From NCBI GenBank assembly GCA_002418835.1, contig DIEX01000023.1:17654-81653 (forward strand): DNA of 64,000 nucleotides, written 5' to 3'. This DNA comes from Spirochaetia bacterium UBA5763 (GTDB lineage Bacteria > Spirochaetota > UBA4802 > UBA5550). Each line of letters starts with the position of its first letter. Positions within the stretch are counted from its first letter, which is position 1. Both the position numbers and the translations under genes were made by a program. Positions 16,959 to 25,790 of this stretch are shown in pieces. The notes below the pieces were generated by a model. It saw nothing but the letters and a program-made list of their open reading frames with translations. It was not told the DNA's origin and made no database searches.

Positions 16959-18197
16959 ATGATATTAAAACCGCCGGGAATTGAGGATATATTCCCTGAC
17001 AGAATAAACAGATGGAATTTTGTGCTTAACAGTGCGATCGATACATTCAGGACTTATAATTACAGGGAGCTTATAGTTCCCATCATGGAGTTCACCGACG
17101 TTTTCGCGCGTGGAATCGGAACTGATACTGATATTGTATCAAAGGAGATGTTTACATTCGAAGACAGAGGGGGGAGGAGTCTGACTCTCCGTCCGGAGGG
17201 GACAGCAGGTGTTGTAAGGGCCTATGTGGAGAATGGCGAATACAACAGGCTTTCGGTGTGTAAGTTTTTTTATAACGGCCCGATGTTCAGGGCTGAAAAA
17301 CCTCAGAAGGGGAGACTCCGTCAGTTCAATCAGTTCGGAGCGGAAATTTTCGGCAGCACTGATCCATATTATGACTACGAAATTATTTCTGTAGTTGATG
17401 AGATAACCAGAAGAGTGGGGATCGACTCCTACACTATACTCCTGAATTCAATCGGATGCAGAGAATGCCGCAGTGAATATATGACCGGGCTTAAGGAGTA
17501 TTACACTTCAAAGCAGAGTCAGCTTTGTGCTGATTGCCAGCGAAGGCTTAATACTAATCCGCTGAGACTTCTTGACTGCAAAAATGAAGGATGTGTTGCT
17601 CTGCGCAGCTCAGCTCCTGTGATCAGTGATCATCTCTGCGGTGAGTGCCGCGATCATTTTGCAAAAGTGAAGGAGTATCTTGATCTCTCCGGAGTAAAAT
17701 ATCAGGAGGACCCCTATCTTGTGCGGGGCCTTGATTATTATACAAAAACCACGTTTGAATTTGTCACGGATAAGCTGGGAGGTCAGAATGCTTTTGCAGG
17801 AGGTGGCCGATACGATTATCTTGTTGAACAGTTCGGAGGAAAACCGACTCCCGGTGTCGGCTTTGCTGCGGGTATGGAAAGGATTAACCTGATAATAGAG
17901 GATAAGGAAATACAGGGAAACGGGGTGGATCTGTTCTTTATACATACAGGCGGGGATACGCTTACCATGTCACTTAAGCTGCTTCATGAAATGCGTAAGC
18001 AGGGTTTTTCTTCAGACATCGACCCTGAAGTCAAAGGCTTTAAGTCCCAGTTTAAACGCGCGGAGCGTGAAAAAGCCGGGTATGTAATAATTATTGGTGA
18101 AGATGAACTTGCGTCAGGTCTGGCAACTGTCAAAAGCCAGAAAACCGGCACGCAGGAAAAAGTTCCTTTTGACGGGATTGCTGATTTCATGAAATAG
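16959..18197 (+). CDS. hisS: Histidyl-tRNA synthetase
   Basis: This 412-residue class II synthetase has motif 2 (FYNGPMFRAEKPQKGRLRQFNQFGAE), the histidine-binding segment VRGLDYYTKTTFEF, and motif 3 (GGGRYDYLVEQFGG with GVGFAAGMERI). A C-terminal anticodon-binding domain follows. An insertion carries cysteine pairs (CREC, CADC, CKNEGC, CGEC), which may be a zinc-binding knuckle as in some HisS proteins. TAAGGAG precedes the ATG. It is the last gene of a co-directional run and is followed by a strong terminator. Confidence 0.96.
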   Translation: MILKPPGIEDIFPDRINRWNFVLNSAIDTFRTYNYRELIVPIMEFTDVFARGIGTDTDIVSKEMFTFEDRGGRSLTLRPEGTAGVVRAYVENGEYNRLSVCKFFYNGPMFRAEKPQKGRLRQFNQFGAEIFGSTDPYYDYEIISVVDEITRRVGIDSYTILLNSIGCRECRSEYMTGLKEYYTSKQSQLCADCQRRLNTNPLRLLDCKNEGCVALRSSAPVISDHLCGECRDHFAKVKEYLDLSGVKYQEDPYLVRGLDYYTKTTFEFVTDKLGGQNAFAGGGRYDYLVEQFGGKPTPGVGFAAGMERINLIIEDKEIQGNGVDLFFIHTGGDTLTMSLKLLHEMRKQGFSSDIDPEVKGFKSQFKRAEREKAGYVIIIGEDELASGLATVKSQKTGTQEKVPFDGIADFMK

Positions 18198-18218
18198 TTG
18201 TTTTTAAAATTGCACTCT

Positions 18219-18257
18219 GTAAAAATCGTGTGGTGAAAAATACTACACGATTTTTAC
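18219..18257 (+). terminator. Terminator hairpin after hisS
   Basis: GTAAAAATCGTGTGGT and ACTACACGATTTTTAC pair over 16 positions, one of them G-T, around a 7-base loop. The 3' arm carries TTTTTAC. It lies 21 bases after the hisS stop. Confidence 0.85.
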
Positions 18258-18354
18258 GTTTAAGACCACAACTTATTGTCAACATAATACCTTGCATAAC
18301 TTTAAAATCAGTTCTAATGTATGTAAAAAAAAAGAGTAAACGGGGGCCTTTTTT

Positions 18355-19722
18355 ATGAATACTTTTCTCGCTGAGTATAAGAATAAGCTGATCTCTGCTG
18401 AAAAAGCAGCTGAACTTGTTAAGTCCAATGATATAATTGATTATGGGATGTTTGCCACAAAACCGGTTGATTTTGATGTGGCGTTGAGTCAGAGAGTCGG
18501 TCAGCTTTCTAATGTATGTATACGAGGTACAGGAACTGTTCCTCCATTTCCTGCTGTCATTCAGAATGATCCGGAACAGAAATCTTTCATGTATTTCAGC
18601 TGGTACTTTACCCTTCTTGACAGGATGGCCGGAGATAAAAATCTTGCATGTCACCTGCCGTTCAATTATCATGAAGCGACACTGCTGGCATATCACCACC
18701 GGGATCTTATTCATCTGAAACCAAGAGTATGGGTCGCTCAGGTGACTCCCATGGACAGAAACGGCTGTTTTAATTTCGGACTGGGCAATTCGCATAACAG
18801 AGGGCTTGCGCTCTGGGCCGATATTACAATCGTTGAAGTAAATGAAAACATGCCGAGATGCCTTGGCGGTAATGATGAATATATTCATATCAGTGAAGTA
18901 GATTATATTATTGAAGGGAAGAATACTCCGGTATTCACCACTCCGAAAATGCCTGAAGCTTCACCTGAAGAGAAAAGAATCGCTGAATTTATAATGCCTC
19001 ATATTGAAGACGGGTCATGCCTTCAGCTTGGTATAGGGTCTCTCCCCAATGCCATAGGTGAGATGATTGCAGCGTCAGACCTGAAAGACCTTGGAATACA
19101 GAGCGAGATGTTCTGTGATGCGATGGTTACAATGTATGACTCTGGTAAAATCACCAATGCCAAAAAAACTTTTGATATAAATAAGAGTACATACTCCTTC
19201 TGTCTCGGAACAAAGGAGACTTATGACTTTATTCATGATAATCCGAGAACTGCATCATGTAAGGTGCATCATACGAACAACCCTGACTTTGTTGCAATGA
19301 ATGATAAGGTTGTTTCAATTAATAATATAGTTGAGGTTGACCTTTTGAGTCAGGTATGTTCAGAAACTTCCGGCTTAAGGCAGATATCCGGTACAGGGGG
19401 GCAGCTTGACTTTGTAATAGGTGCATTCCATTCAAAAGGGGGGAAAAGCTTTCTCGCTTTCAAATCAACTTACAAAGACAAACAGGGTAACCTCCATTCA
19501 AGAATAAAACCTCTGCTTAAGCCGGGTTCTGTTGTGACTGTGCCAAGGACAATGGTCCAATATCTTGTTACTGAAAACGGAATTTATAACATGAAAGCAA
19601 GGTCAGTATGGGGCCGTGCTGAATGCCTCATAAACCTTGCCCATGAAAATTTCAGGGAGGAGCTGATTAAATCCGCCCAGGAAATGAATGTATGGTCCAG
19701 AACAAATAAGGTACCATTCTGA
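18355..19722 (+). CDS. Acetyl-CoA hydrolase/transferase family CoA-transferase
   Basis: This 455-residue enzyme belongs to the family that includes 4-hydroxybutyrate and butyryl-CoA:acetate CoA-transferases. Typical blocks are LQLGIGSLPNAIG, the active-site region DLGIQSEMFCDAMV with the presumed catalytic Glu251, and SGTGGQLDFVIGA near the C-terminus. It moves CoA between acyl-CoA and a carboxylate such as acetate. The substrate cannot be read from sequence. It is monocistronic, between the hisS terminator and its own. It could recycle CoA or produce acetate in the fatty-acid metabolism found elsewhere in the window. Confidence 0.88.
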   Translation: MNTFLAEYKNKLISAEKAAELVKSNDIIDYGMFATKPVDFDVALSQRVGQLSNVCIRGTGTVPPFPAVIQNDPEQKSFMYFSWYFTLLDRMAGDKNLACHLPFNYHEATLLAYHHRDLIHLKPRVWVAQVTPMDRNGCFNFGLGNSHNRGLALWADITIVEVNENMPRCLGGNDEYIHISEVDYIIEGKNTPVFTTPKMPEASPEEKRIAEFIMPHIEDGSCLQLGIGSLPNAIGEMIAASDLKDLGIQSEMFCDAMVTMYDSGKITNAKKTFDINKSTYSFCLGTKETYDFIHDNPRTASCKVHHTNNPDFVAMNDKVVSINNIVEVDLLSQVCSETSGLRQISGTGGQLDFVIGAFHSKGGKSFLAFKSTYKDKQGNLHSRIKPLLKPGSVVTVPRTMVQYLVTENGIYNMKARSVWGRAECLINLAHENFREELIKSAQEMNVWSRTNKVPF

Positions 19723-19743
19723 TAAAAATGATAAAAAGGATAC

Positions 19744-19779
19744 CGGATGGGGCTATGCTTTAGCCTCATCCGTTTTTTT
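19744..19779 (+). terminator. Terminator after the CoA-transferase, overlapping the end of ssb
   Basis: CGGATGGGGCTA-TGCTT-TAGCCTCATCCG is followed by TTTTTTT. The stem overlaps the last codons of the convergent ssb gene, so the two transcription units share this end. Confidence 0.9.
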
Positions 19780-20100
19780 GCCGCTTTCCAGAAAACGGAT
19801 CTCATTTCCGATTATTTTTATTCTGGATTGAGTTTTGCCGTTGTCATCCTCCCATCTGTCCTGCCTGAGAGAACCCATAACCATAAGCCGTTTACCTTTT
19901 GTGACATTTTTTGAACATATCTCCGCGATCTTTTCCCATGTTTCCACCTCAATGAAGGATACCCTGGGGGGTTCGTCACTTTTTGAAAAATGATTAATTG
20001 CCAGAGAAAATGAACAGACAGATTTTCCTGTTTTTGTCTTTCTTAATTGCGGCTCATGAGTTACAAAACCTTCAATCGTAGCATTTGAGTAATTCTGCAT
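19753..20100 (-). CDS. ssb: Single-stranded DNA-binding protein, short form
   Basis: This 115-residue OB-fold protein has the SSB pattern: NYSNATIEGFVTHEPQLRKT, SVCSFSLAIN, FIEVETWEKIAEIC, and LMVMGSLRQDRWEDDNGKTQSR followed by IIGNEIRFL. It ends in KKTDEAKA and lacks both the Gly/Pro-rich linker and the acidic DDDIPF-like tip that recruits partner proteins. It may be a secondary SSB paralogue. AGGAGG lies before the ATG. Confidence 0.88.
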   Translation of the reverse strand: MQNYSNATIEGFVTHEPQLRKTKTGKSVCSFSLAINHFSKSDEPPRVSFIEVETWEKIAEICSKNVTKGKRLMVMGSLRQDRWEDDNGKTQSRIKIIGNEIRFLESGKKTDEAKA

Positions 20101-20287
20101 AATGCCTCCTGTATTTTGTTTTACTGCCTGATAAATGCAGTTGTTCTTTGCTATAAAACGAATCCGGGCCCCTTTTTTTAAAAAAATTTTTAAGTTTTTA
20201 AGACAAAATTTAAAAATTTTTTGTTAAAATTTATGTTTAACTTGAATCAGACTCCTTTTTTATATTTTTTTTAAATAACTGAGTGCT

Positions 20288-22462
20288 ATGTTTAAAAAGA
20301 AAATAGAGAAATACTGCTGCACTATGTTGTGTATAATCGTATTATACCTTTGTGCCGGGTTGCCGCTTTATGCTTCTGATGAATATATTGCTGCGGGTTA
20401 CTATAACAATTATCCCTATGAATATCTGAATAGCGAGGGTAAACCTTCAGGTTTTGTTGTTGAACTGTTTATTGAGCTTGCGCAAAAAGCTGGAATTAAT
20501 TCTGAGCTGCTTCTGCTGCCGCCTGAACGAATTGCGCAAATTCTTTTAAAAGGGGAATCGGCTATAATAATCGGAGGTTTGGATAGTGATGTTTATAAAG
20601 AATATTTATTTGCTGGCACAGCTCTTGAAATAACGTTCAGCTTCGTATCATACAGAGAATCCTTTATATCTGATTTCAGGGATTTAAAAAACAGAAGTAT
20701 TGTAATTACAGGACATGAGATTTTTTCTGAACATTTATCCGACATAATCCGGAATTATTATCAATCTAAAACATTGTATATAAGTAATCCTGATACGGCA
20801 ATGATGCTGGTTTCATCAAAGGGGTGCGATGTTGTTTGTATCATGAGTGAAAAACTCAAAGAGATTATGCCGTATATTTCAAATGATTCAATTCATGAGC
20901 TGGAGATTAATCCCGGAAGATTCAGATACGGATATTTTGTAAGGAAAGGGAATGACAAACTGCTGAAGGATATCAGATCCGGTTTATCCGCAGCTTATTC
21001 AAACGGTGATTATAACAGAATTTATTCCAGGTGGTTTAAACAGAAAGAGAATAATGCAGTATTAAACAAAAGTTTTCTGCTGCTGTGGTTTCTTGTCAGT
21101 TCTGTCATTTTTATTCTTTTTATATTTGTGAACAAGTATATCCTTAAAAAAAGGATTAATGAAAAAACCGCGGTGCTTAAGGAGAAAATAGACCTTCTGA
21201 AAAAAGCTGAAGCGGAACTTCTGAATAAAGAAAAGAAATACAGGAAAATATTTAATAAGTCACCTTCAGGAATACTCATTCTCGATTCATCCGGAAGGAT
21301 TCTGCATTTTAATGAGGCGATAAAAAAAATTTTCGGTGTAATTGATCCGGAAGAAATTCTGAATCTTGATGTGATTGAAAGTCCCAATTCAACTGAATGG
21401 TTTAAAGCAAGGATAAAGAATTATCATTCAGTTTCAATAGAGTTTAAATATGATTTTGAACTTATAAAAAAAACAGGCTTTTACAAAACGTGGAGGGAGG
21501 GGACGATTATTATTGATGCCTGTATATTCCCTTTTTCAATTCATGCTGAAGAAGTTGATCCGGGATATATCTGTCATATTCATGATGTGACAGAAACCAG
21601 GACTCTTCTTCAGAACAGGAATGAAACTGCACGAAGTTATGAAATAATATTTGATTCAATAAGGGACGGCCTCTGGGAGTGGAGGCTCGAAGATGACAGC
21701 GTCAGGATAAACAGGCAGTTTATTAATCTTCTGGGATATCGAAAAGAGTATCTGCCGGAAACCTTTTCAGGCTTATGTGATCTTATTCATCCGGACGAAA
21801 GAACTGAAGTTTCAGAAATTATAAAGGAAAAGATTATGGGCGGGAGAGCTTTTACCGTTGAATACCGGATACTTAAAAGTGACGGGTCATGGCTATGGCT
21901 AAGGAGCAGGGGGGATGTTATTGAGTGGGATCATGAATTGTTGCCTGTTAAGGTTATTGCGGCTCATACAGACATCTCACGCAGTGTGATCCCTGACAAA
22001 ACAGATGGCGGGGTCTTAATTATGCAAAAAGATGAAACCGAAGAAAACAATATATATAGTCAGACTGATTCCTTTGATGGACGAAAAGCTCTGATTGTTG
22101 ATGATAACTGTCTTATTACTCTTCACCTGGCGGATCTGTTAACCCGGATGGGCTTTCTTTGTGTTAATGCCATGAGCGGATTTGAAGCAATTGAAATAAT
22201 AAAGCGTGATAATGAGTTTGATATTGTTCTTATGGATCTTGAAATGCCTGAACTTGACGGAATGACTACCATGAAGCTTTTAAAGGATATAAAAAATGAT
22301 ATTCCTGTTATTGCAAATACCGGGCACTGTGATTCAAACTGTACAGATGACCTTCTGGGGTCGGGATTTGATGATGTTGTCAGTAAACCTGTACAGGAAT
22401 TGATACTTCTGGAGAAAATAGGGAGACTTCTGGAGTCAGCAAAACAGATTCATAGAAACTGA
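20288..22462 (+). CDS. Sensor protein: periplasmic solute-binding domain, PAS domains and receiver, without kinase
   Basis: This 724-residue protein has a signal sequence, a periplasmic SBP_bac_3-like domain (about 31-250), a membrane helix (about 262-284), a coiled coil, a PAS domain (about 315-440) and a PAS/PAC domain (about 445-570). A receiver domain (about 598-715) follows, with Asp650 in LMDLEMPELDG, acidic residues in LIVDDN and Lys in SKP. No HisKA dimerisation box and no HATPase motifs are present between PAS and receiver, so it cannot phosphorylate itself as a usual hybrid kinase does. It would need a partner kinase. A weak ribosome site precedes the ATG. Confidence 0.85.
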   Translation: MFKKKIEKYCCTMLCIIVLYLCAGLPLYASDEYIAAGYYNNYPYEYLNSEGKPSGFVVELFIELAQKAGINSELLLLPPERIAQILLKGESAIIIGGLDSDVYKEYLFAGTALEITFSFVSYRESFISDFRDLKNRSIVITGHEIFSEHLSDIIRNYYQSKTLYISNPDTAMMLVSSKGCDVVCIMSEKLKEIMPYISNDSIHELEINPGRFRYGYFVRKGNDKLLKDIRSGLSAAYSNGDYNRIYSRWFKQKENNAVLNKSFLLLWFLVSSVIFILFIFVNKYILKKRINEKTAVLKEKIDLLKKAEAELLNKEKKYRKIFNKSPSGILILDSSGRILHFNEAIKKIFGVIDPEEILNLDVIESPNSTEWFKARIKNYHSVSIEFKYDFELIKKTGFYKTWREGTIIIDACIFPFSIHAEEVDPGYICHIHDVTETRTLLQNRNETARSYEIIFDSIRDGLWEWRLEDDSVRINRQFINLLGYRKEYLPETFSGLCDLIHPDERTEVSEIIKEKIMGGRAFTVEYRILKSDGSWLWLRSRGDVIEWDHELLPVKVIAAHTDISRSVIPDKTDGGVLIMQKDETEENNIYSQTDSFDGRKALIVDDNCLITLHLADLLTRMGFLCVNAMSGFEAIEIIKRDNEFDIVLMDLEMPELDGMTTMKLLKDIKNDIPVIANTGHCDSNCTDDLLGSGFDDVVSKPVQELILLEKIGRLLESAKQIHRN

Positions 22463-22465
22463 AAC

Positions 22466-22490
22466 CTATCTAAGAAATAGATTATTTTTT
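22466..22490 (+). terminator. Weak terminator candidate after the sensor gene
   Basis: ATCTA-AGAAA-TAGAT followed by TATTTTTT lies just after the stop. The stem is short and AT-only, so this is tentative. Confidence 0.3.
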
Positions 22491-22531
22491 ACATAAAAAT
22501 ATTTCATCCGCAAATACATGACAAAATTGAA

Positions 22532-22559
22532 TTGATTTCCTGAAAACCTAAATTATATT
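22532..22559 (+). promoter_or_regulatory. Sigma-70-type promoter candidate for the FecR lipoprotein gene
   Basis: TTGATT and TATATT are separated by 16 bases, about 70 bases before the start codon at 22627. The assignment rests on box similarity only. Confidence 0.45.
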
Positions 22560-22626
22560 GTATTTACAAAATAAAAAACGGGTAAAACCGTAAAAATATG
22601 AATAAGATCTTCCGGAGGATAAAACA

Positions 22627-23565
22627 GTGAAAAAGTTTTCAGCAATTCTTTTTTCAATAATTCTGGTTATCAATGCTGCAGGATGCAAAAAAGAGGAAGC
22701 ATCAAAAACAGCAGCAAACAATGGTATCATAAACTTCATGACCGGTGATGTTTCAATAACATCAGGTGGTAATACAGTAAAAGCCAATGTCGGCGATGCT
22801 GTCACTCAGGGTATGATTATTAAAACAGGGACTAAAGCTGTTGTAGATATACATTTCAGCGGCAGTGTAATAAGGATACTCGAAAAAAGCAGTGTTGTTA
22901 TGAAAGAACTCATTAAAGATCTTGCATCAAACAAAGAACTTTCGGAGTTTTATATTGAAAACGGTAAACTTTTTTCCAAGGTTTCCAGAAAGCTTGTAGA
23001 GGGTGAGAAATTCAGTGTTACATCTCCTACAGCAGTTGCCGGTGTCCGCGGTACAGAGTTCCTGGTTGAAGAGGAAAACGGTAAAAGCAGAATTTCCTGT
23101 ATAGAAGGTACAGTTGCAGTTAAAGAACCTGAAAAAGCTGATACTGACTATGTGCTTGTTGAGGCTGGCAAAGAGGCTGAAATTGAAAAAGGGAAGCCGG
23201 TATCTGTAAATGATCTTAAACAGCAGAATCTTGAAAATATCAAGAGGATAAAAGATGAGATTAAGGAACTCCGTGAAGATATAAGAAGGAAATTTGAAGA
23301 GCAGCGTGAAGAGATCAGAAAAGCTGTTATTGAGCAGAAAGAGGCCAATAAGCAGAGAGTTGAAGACCAGAAGGCTTCGGATAAAGCAAATGTTGAAGCA
23401 ATAAAAGGATCAGCTAAAGAACAGGCGGAGCAGATTAAAGGTGACATTTCAGGAAAACAGGAAGAGACTAAAGAAGCTGTAAAGCAGTTTCAGAAACCTG
23501 ATGTAAGCGGCGCTAAACCTGAAATTAAAAAGTTTGATATAAAGAAACCCGGCTCGGAAGAATAA
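22627..23565 (+). CDS. FecR-domain lipoprotein with a long coiled-coil tail
   Basis: This 312-residue protein has a lipoprotein signal with lipobox INAAGC (Cys20), so it is probably lipid-anchored. A FecR-like beta domain follows (about 33-190) with the hallmarks GDVSI, VGDAVTQGMIIKTG and SPTAVAGVRGTEF. The rest, about 200-290, is a highly charged Glu/Lys/Gln/Arg coiled coil. FecR domains outside sigma regulation are common in lipoproteins of several diderm phyla, where they may bind cell-wall or other envelope partners. No sigma-factor gene is adjacent, so a FecIR-type signalling role is unlikely. CGGAGG precedes the start. Confidence 0.88.
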   Translation: MKKFSAILFSIILVINAAGCKKEEASKTAANNGIINFMTGDVSITSGGNTVKANVGDAVTQGMIIKTGTKAVVDIHFSGSVIRILEKSSVVMKELIKDLASNKELSEFYIENGKLFSKVSRKLVEGEKFSVTSPTAVAGVRGTEFLVEEENGKSRISCIEGTVAVKEPEKADTDYVLVEAGKEAEIEKGKPVSVNDLKQQNLENIKRIKDEIKELREDIRRKFEEQREEIRKAVIEQKEANKQRVEDQKASDKANVEAIKGSAKEQAEQIKGDISGKQEETKEAVKQFQKPDVSGAKPEIKKFDIKKPGSEE

Positions 23566-23576
23566 TCTGTAAATTT

Positions 23577-23620
23577 CTCTCCTTCCCCATCTTCTTGCGG
23601 GGAAGGCCGGGAAGGGGAGC
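23577..23620. repeat. REP-like or terminator palindrome, CCTTCCCC type
   Basis: CTCCTTCCCC...GGGGAAGG-CCGGGAAGGGGAG forms a strong GC-rich hairpin in the 63-base gap between two convergent genes. There is no T-run. This looks like an extragenic repeat of a type common in several phyla and may end or protect both transcripts. Confidence 0.6.
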
Positions 23621-23628
23621 AGTCTAAC

Positions 23629-24324
23629 TCACCATCTGCTCTCCCATATTTTTTTCAGTTCAGCTTTCCATTTTCTGTTTTCAAAAGTCCGCGCTCTCCA
23701 TGTTTCACCTGCTGTAACTTCACTCTCCAGAACTTTGAGAGCTTTTTCATAATTGAACTCTCTCCACATGGTTCCAGCTTTGAATATGTATTCTGTGGCT
23801 CTTGTTTTGAGGAGTCGGTCTGTGCCGGTTTTATAATCGAAAATTTTCCAGTGCGCCCCTGCGTAAAATATAAATTCAGGATCAGATGTATCCATAAGAA
23901 ACTCAAATCCTCTGTCGAAGTTAAATTTTTTCCATTCTTTCCCCGCATAATATATATGACGTGCGCTTTTAAGTTTACCCAGCGCCTCGAGGCCCATTGT
24001 ATAATCATATCCTGTCCAGAATCTTCCAGCCCTGTAAAGATATTCGGTATTTCCGGTTGTTATAAAAAAAACCATCCCGCGTTTGAAGTCGAAAGATTTC
24101 CAGAATATTCCTGCTTTGTGGATATACTCAGGATCACCTGCTGAAATGAGTCTGTCAAGGCCACGATCAAAGTCAAAACAGTTCCAGTGCCGGCCGGCAA
24201 GGTATATGGCTTCGGCATCTGCAAGTCTTAAAAGTTCATTTATATTATCAGTACAGCAGGCTTCTCCATGTTCAATACCGTTTTTGTATATTTCAAGGGC
24301 TGCGGATTTACAGGTGTCACTCAT
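23629..24324 (-). CDS. Protein of six tandem 28-residue AG-W-F-G repeats
   Basis: I do not recognise this 231-residue protein. Residues 31-198 are six uninterrupted repeats of exactly 28 residues. Each has the pattern (hydrophobic)-x-YI-x-x-AG-x-x-W-x-x-F-[DN]-[YF]-x-x-G. Repeat starts are 31, 59, 87, 115, 143 and 171. A seventh partial unit may follow, since AGETW occurs near residue 205. No signal peptide is seen, so it is probably cytosolic. The length suggests a two-helix solenoid that binds protein or peptide. Its ATG overlaps the stop of the VWA gene (ATGA) and AGGAGGTG precedes it, so it is the third member of the ATPase-VWA operon. Confidence 0.85.
   Translation of the reverse strand: MSDTCKSAALEIYKNGIEHGEACCTDNINELLRLADAEAIYLAGRHWNCFDFDRGLDRLISAGDPEYIHKAGIFWKSFDFKRGMVFFITTGNTEYLYRAGRFWTGYDYTMGLEALGKLKSARHIYYAGKEWKKFNFDRGFEFLMDTSDPEFIFYAGAHWKIFDYKTGTDRLLKTRATEYIFKAGTMWREFNYEKALKVLESEVTAGETWRARTFENRKWKAELKKIWESRW
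23731..24234 (-). repeat. Six in-frame 84-bp coding repeats
   Basis: These bases encode the six 28-residue units described for the 231-residue protein. The units are conserved at protein level (AG, W, aromatic-D/N and G positions) but clearly diverged in DNA. This indicates old duplication under selection rather than recent slippage. Confidence 0.85.
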
Positions 24325-25790
24325 GCTTCACCTCCTGACTGTCTGAGCCGTCTTTCAGGTTTTGCCGTACTGATTTTAATACTCCTGCCAAAGGGGGGTG
24401 AAAATTTCTCATCCCTGTTTTCACTGATTAGCCATAAAGTGTTCCTGTATTTTTTTAATTTATCCATATCATAGATATATCCGTCTGTAATTACAATGAG
24501 AAGTTCGCTGTGATTATCCATGTAGCTGTTGAACAGTGAGGAGAAATATGTGGTTCCGCTGCTGCCGGTTTTAATGTATCTCCAGTCACCCTTTTTATAT
24601 TCGTATGGTTTTCCGTTGCGGGATGATTTAACGAATAGATCTCCCAGTTTTTCAGGAACAAAAATTGTTTCATCGATGCACAGCAGGTAAACCCTGAATT
24701 TTTTTAATAAAGCTTCAATTATTCCGAAAGCTGATTCGATGTCTCCGGGCCTCATTACCATTGAACCTGACACATCTACGACAACAGTAATAGCTTCTCT
24801 GTCTTTAAAAGCCCTCCCAGGTGAATAAATACCCTGCGACATATAACGCCTGTTAAATTTCCGGCTTGTGTATTCCCATTCATTGGACTGGGCTGTAATG
24901 TCAACAATACTCTTCAGCTTCTCCTGCCATGTGAGGTCTGTTTTTTGCGGAGCGTTGATAAGTGAAGTGACCTCCATGAATATCCGTTCATCCCGGCAGA
25001 ATTCATCTTTACGGGCGAAATTCATAAAGTGGTTGAGTTTTGACTCGGCCACATTCAGGTCGGTTTTCCTGTTCATTATATGCACTCCGGTAGGAACCGG
25101 ATCTCCGGAACTGCTTTCAAACATGAGTCCGTCCATATTTTTGATGCGTGTATATTTCTCCATAGGCGCTTTGTTATATGACAGATCCAGAGAGTTAAGT
25201 GCGTCAGCCAAATCGTCTATGGCAGACCTGCTCTGTATACTGAGTCCGGAACCGTTGCCGGGCGGCGGATTAAATCTTAGTTTTTTAATCTCCTCCTGCG
25301 GCAGCTTCTTCAGCCAGATGTAGACCTCCTCCCAGACCGGATCATAATTATAAGTTTCCGAGAAAAAGTCTTCAGGTATAACAGGGATCCCTTCGGGAAG
25401 TATCAGCTCCGGCACATCATGGAGATATTGTGATTTCTTTGAAAAAAAAGTTTTCCGGTTATCCCGGATATAAGAATTTATAATCATATCCTGAGCAAGA
25501 TTCTGAAGATAGGTATCTCCATCCCTGTTGCCGCGGTGATCATGATTGAGGACTATATGGAGCATCTCGTGTACAAGGAGCCCTGTCAGTTCATCATCAC
25601 TGAGTTTCTCAATAAATTCAGGATTATAGAAAAGTGAGAGTCGTGATAGATATATAATCAGGGCCAGTGTGGGGATGCTGCTGTCGGGAATTAAATCAAC
25701 ACCCTGGTAGAAATATGACGCAAACCTGCTCTTTTTCCAGAGAGATTCAAGCACCTGTTCAGGTTTTACTGTTTCAGAAATAGTCTGCAT
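24321..25790 (-). CDS. HExxH metallopeptidase-like + VWA protein (DUF2201 type)
   Basis: This 489-residue cytosolic protein has an N-terminal zinc-peptidase-like domain with His74-Glu75-x-x-His78 followed by NHDH, the third ligand possibly among these. The C-terminal VWA-like domain has a full MIDAS: Asp339-x-Ser341-x-Ser343 in DVSGSM, Thr413/Thr414 in SGTTY and Asp436 in ITDGY. This pairing is that of DUF2201 proteins, which are usually encoded beside MoxR-type ATPases. It overlaps the ATPase stop by one base (TGATG) and the repeat-protein start by four. Whether the peptidase site is active is unknown. Confidence 0.88.
   Translation of the reverse strand: MQTISETVKPEQVLESLWKKSRFASYFYQGVDLIPDSSIPTLALIIYLSRLSLFYNPEFIEKLSDDELTGLLVHEMLHIVLNHDHRGNRDGDTYLQNLAQDMIINSYIRDNRKTFFSKKSQYLHDVPELILPEGIPVIPEDFFSETYNYDPVWEEVYIWLKKLPQEEIKKLRFNPPPGNGSGLSIQSRSAIDDLADALNSLDLSYNKAPMEKYTRIKNMDGLMFESSSGDPVPTGVHIMNRKTDLNVAESKLNHFMNFARKDEFCRDERIFMEVTSLINAPQKTDLTWQEKLKSIVDITAQSNEWEYTSRKFNRRYMSQGIYSPGRAFKDREAITVVVDVSGSMVMRPGDIESAFGIIEALLKKFRVYLLCIDETIFVPEKLGDLFVKSSRNGKPYEYKKGDWRYIKTGSSGTTYFSSLFNSYMDNHSELLIVITDGYIYDMDKLKKYRNTLWLISENRDEKFSPPFGRSIKISTAKPERRLRQSGGEA

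Noticed and set aside
18187..18888. 233-residue minus-strand frame over the CoA-transferase
   Set aside because: It covers the hisS terminator and conserved CoA-transferase coding sequence, and has no family resemblance.
22627..23565. FecR-type anti-sigma regulator
   Set aside because: It is a lipoprotein with no cytoplasmic N-terminus and no adjacent sigma factor gene.
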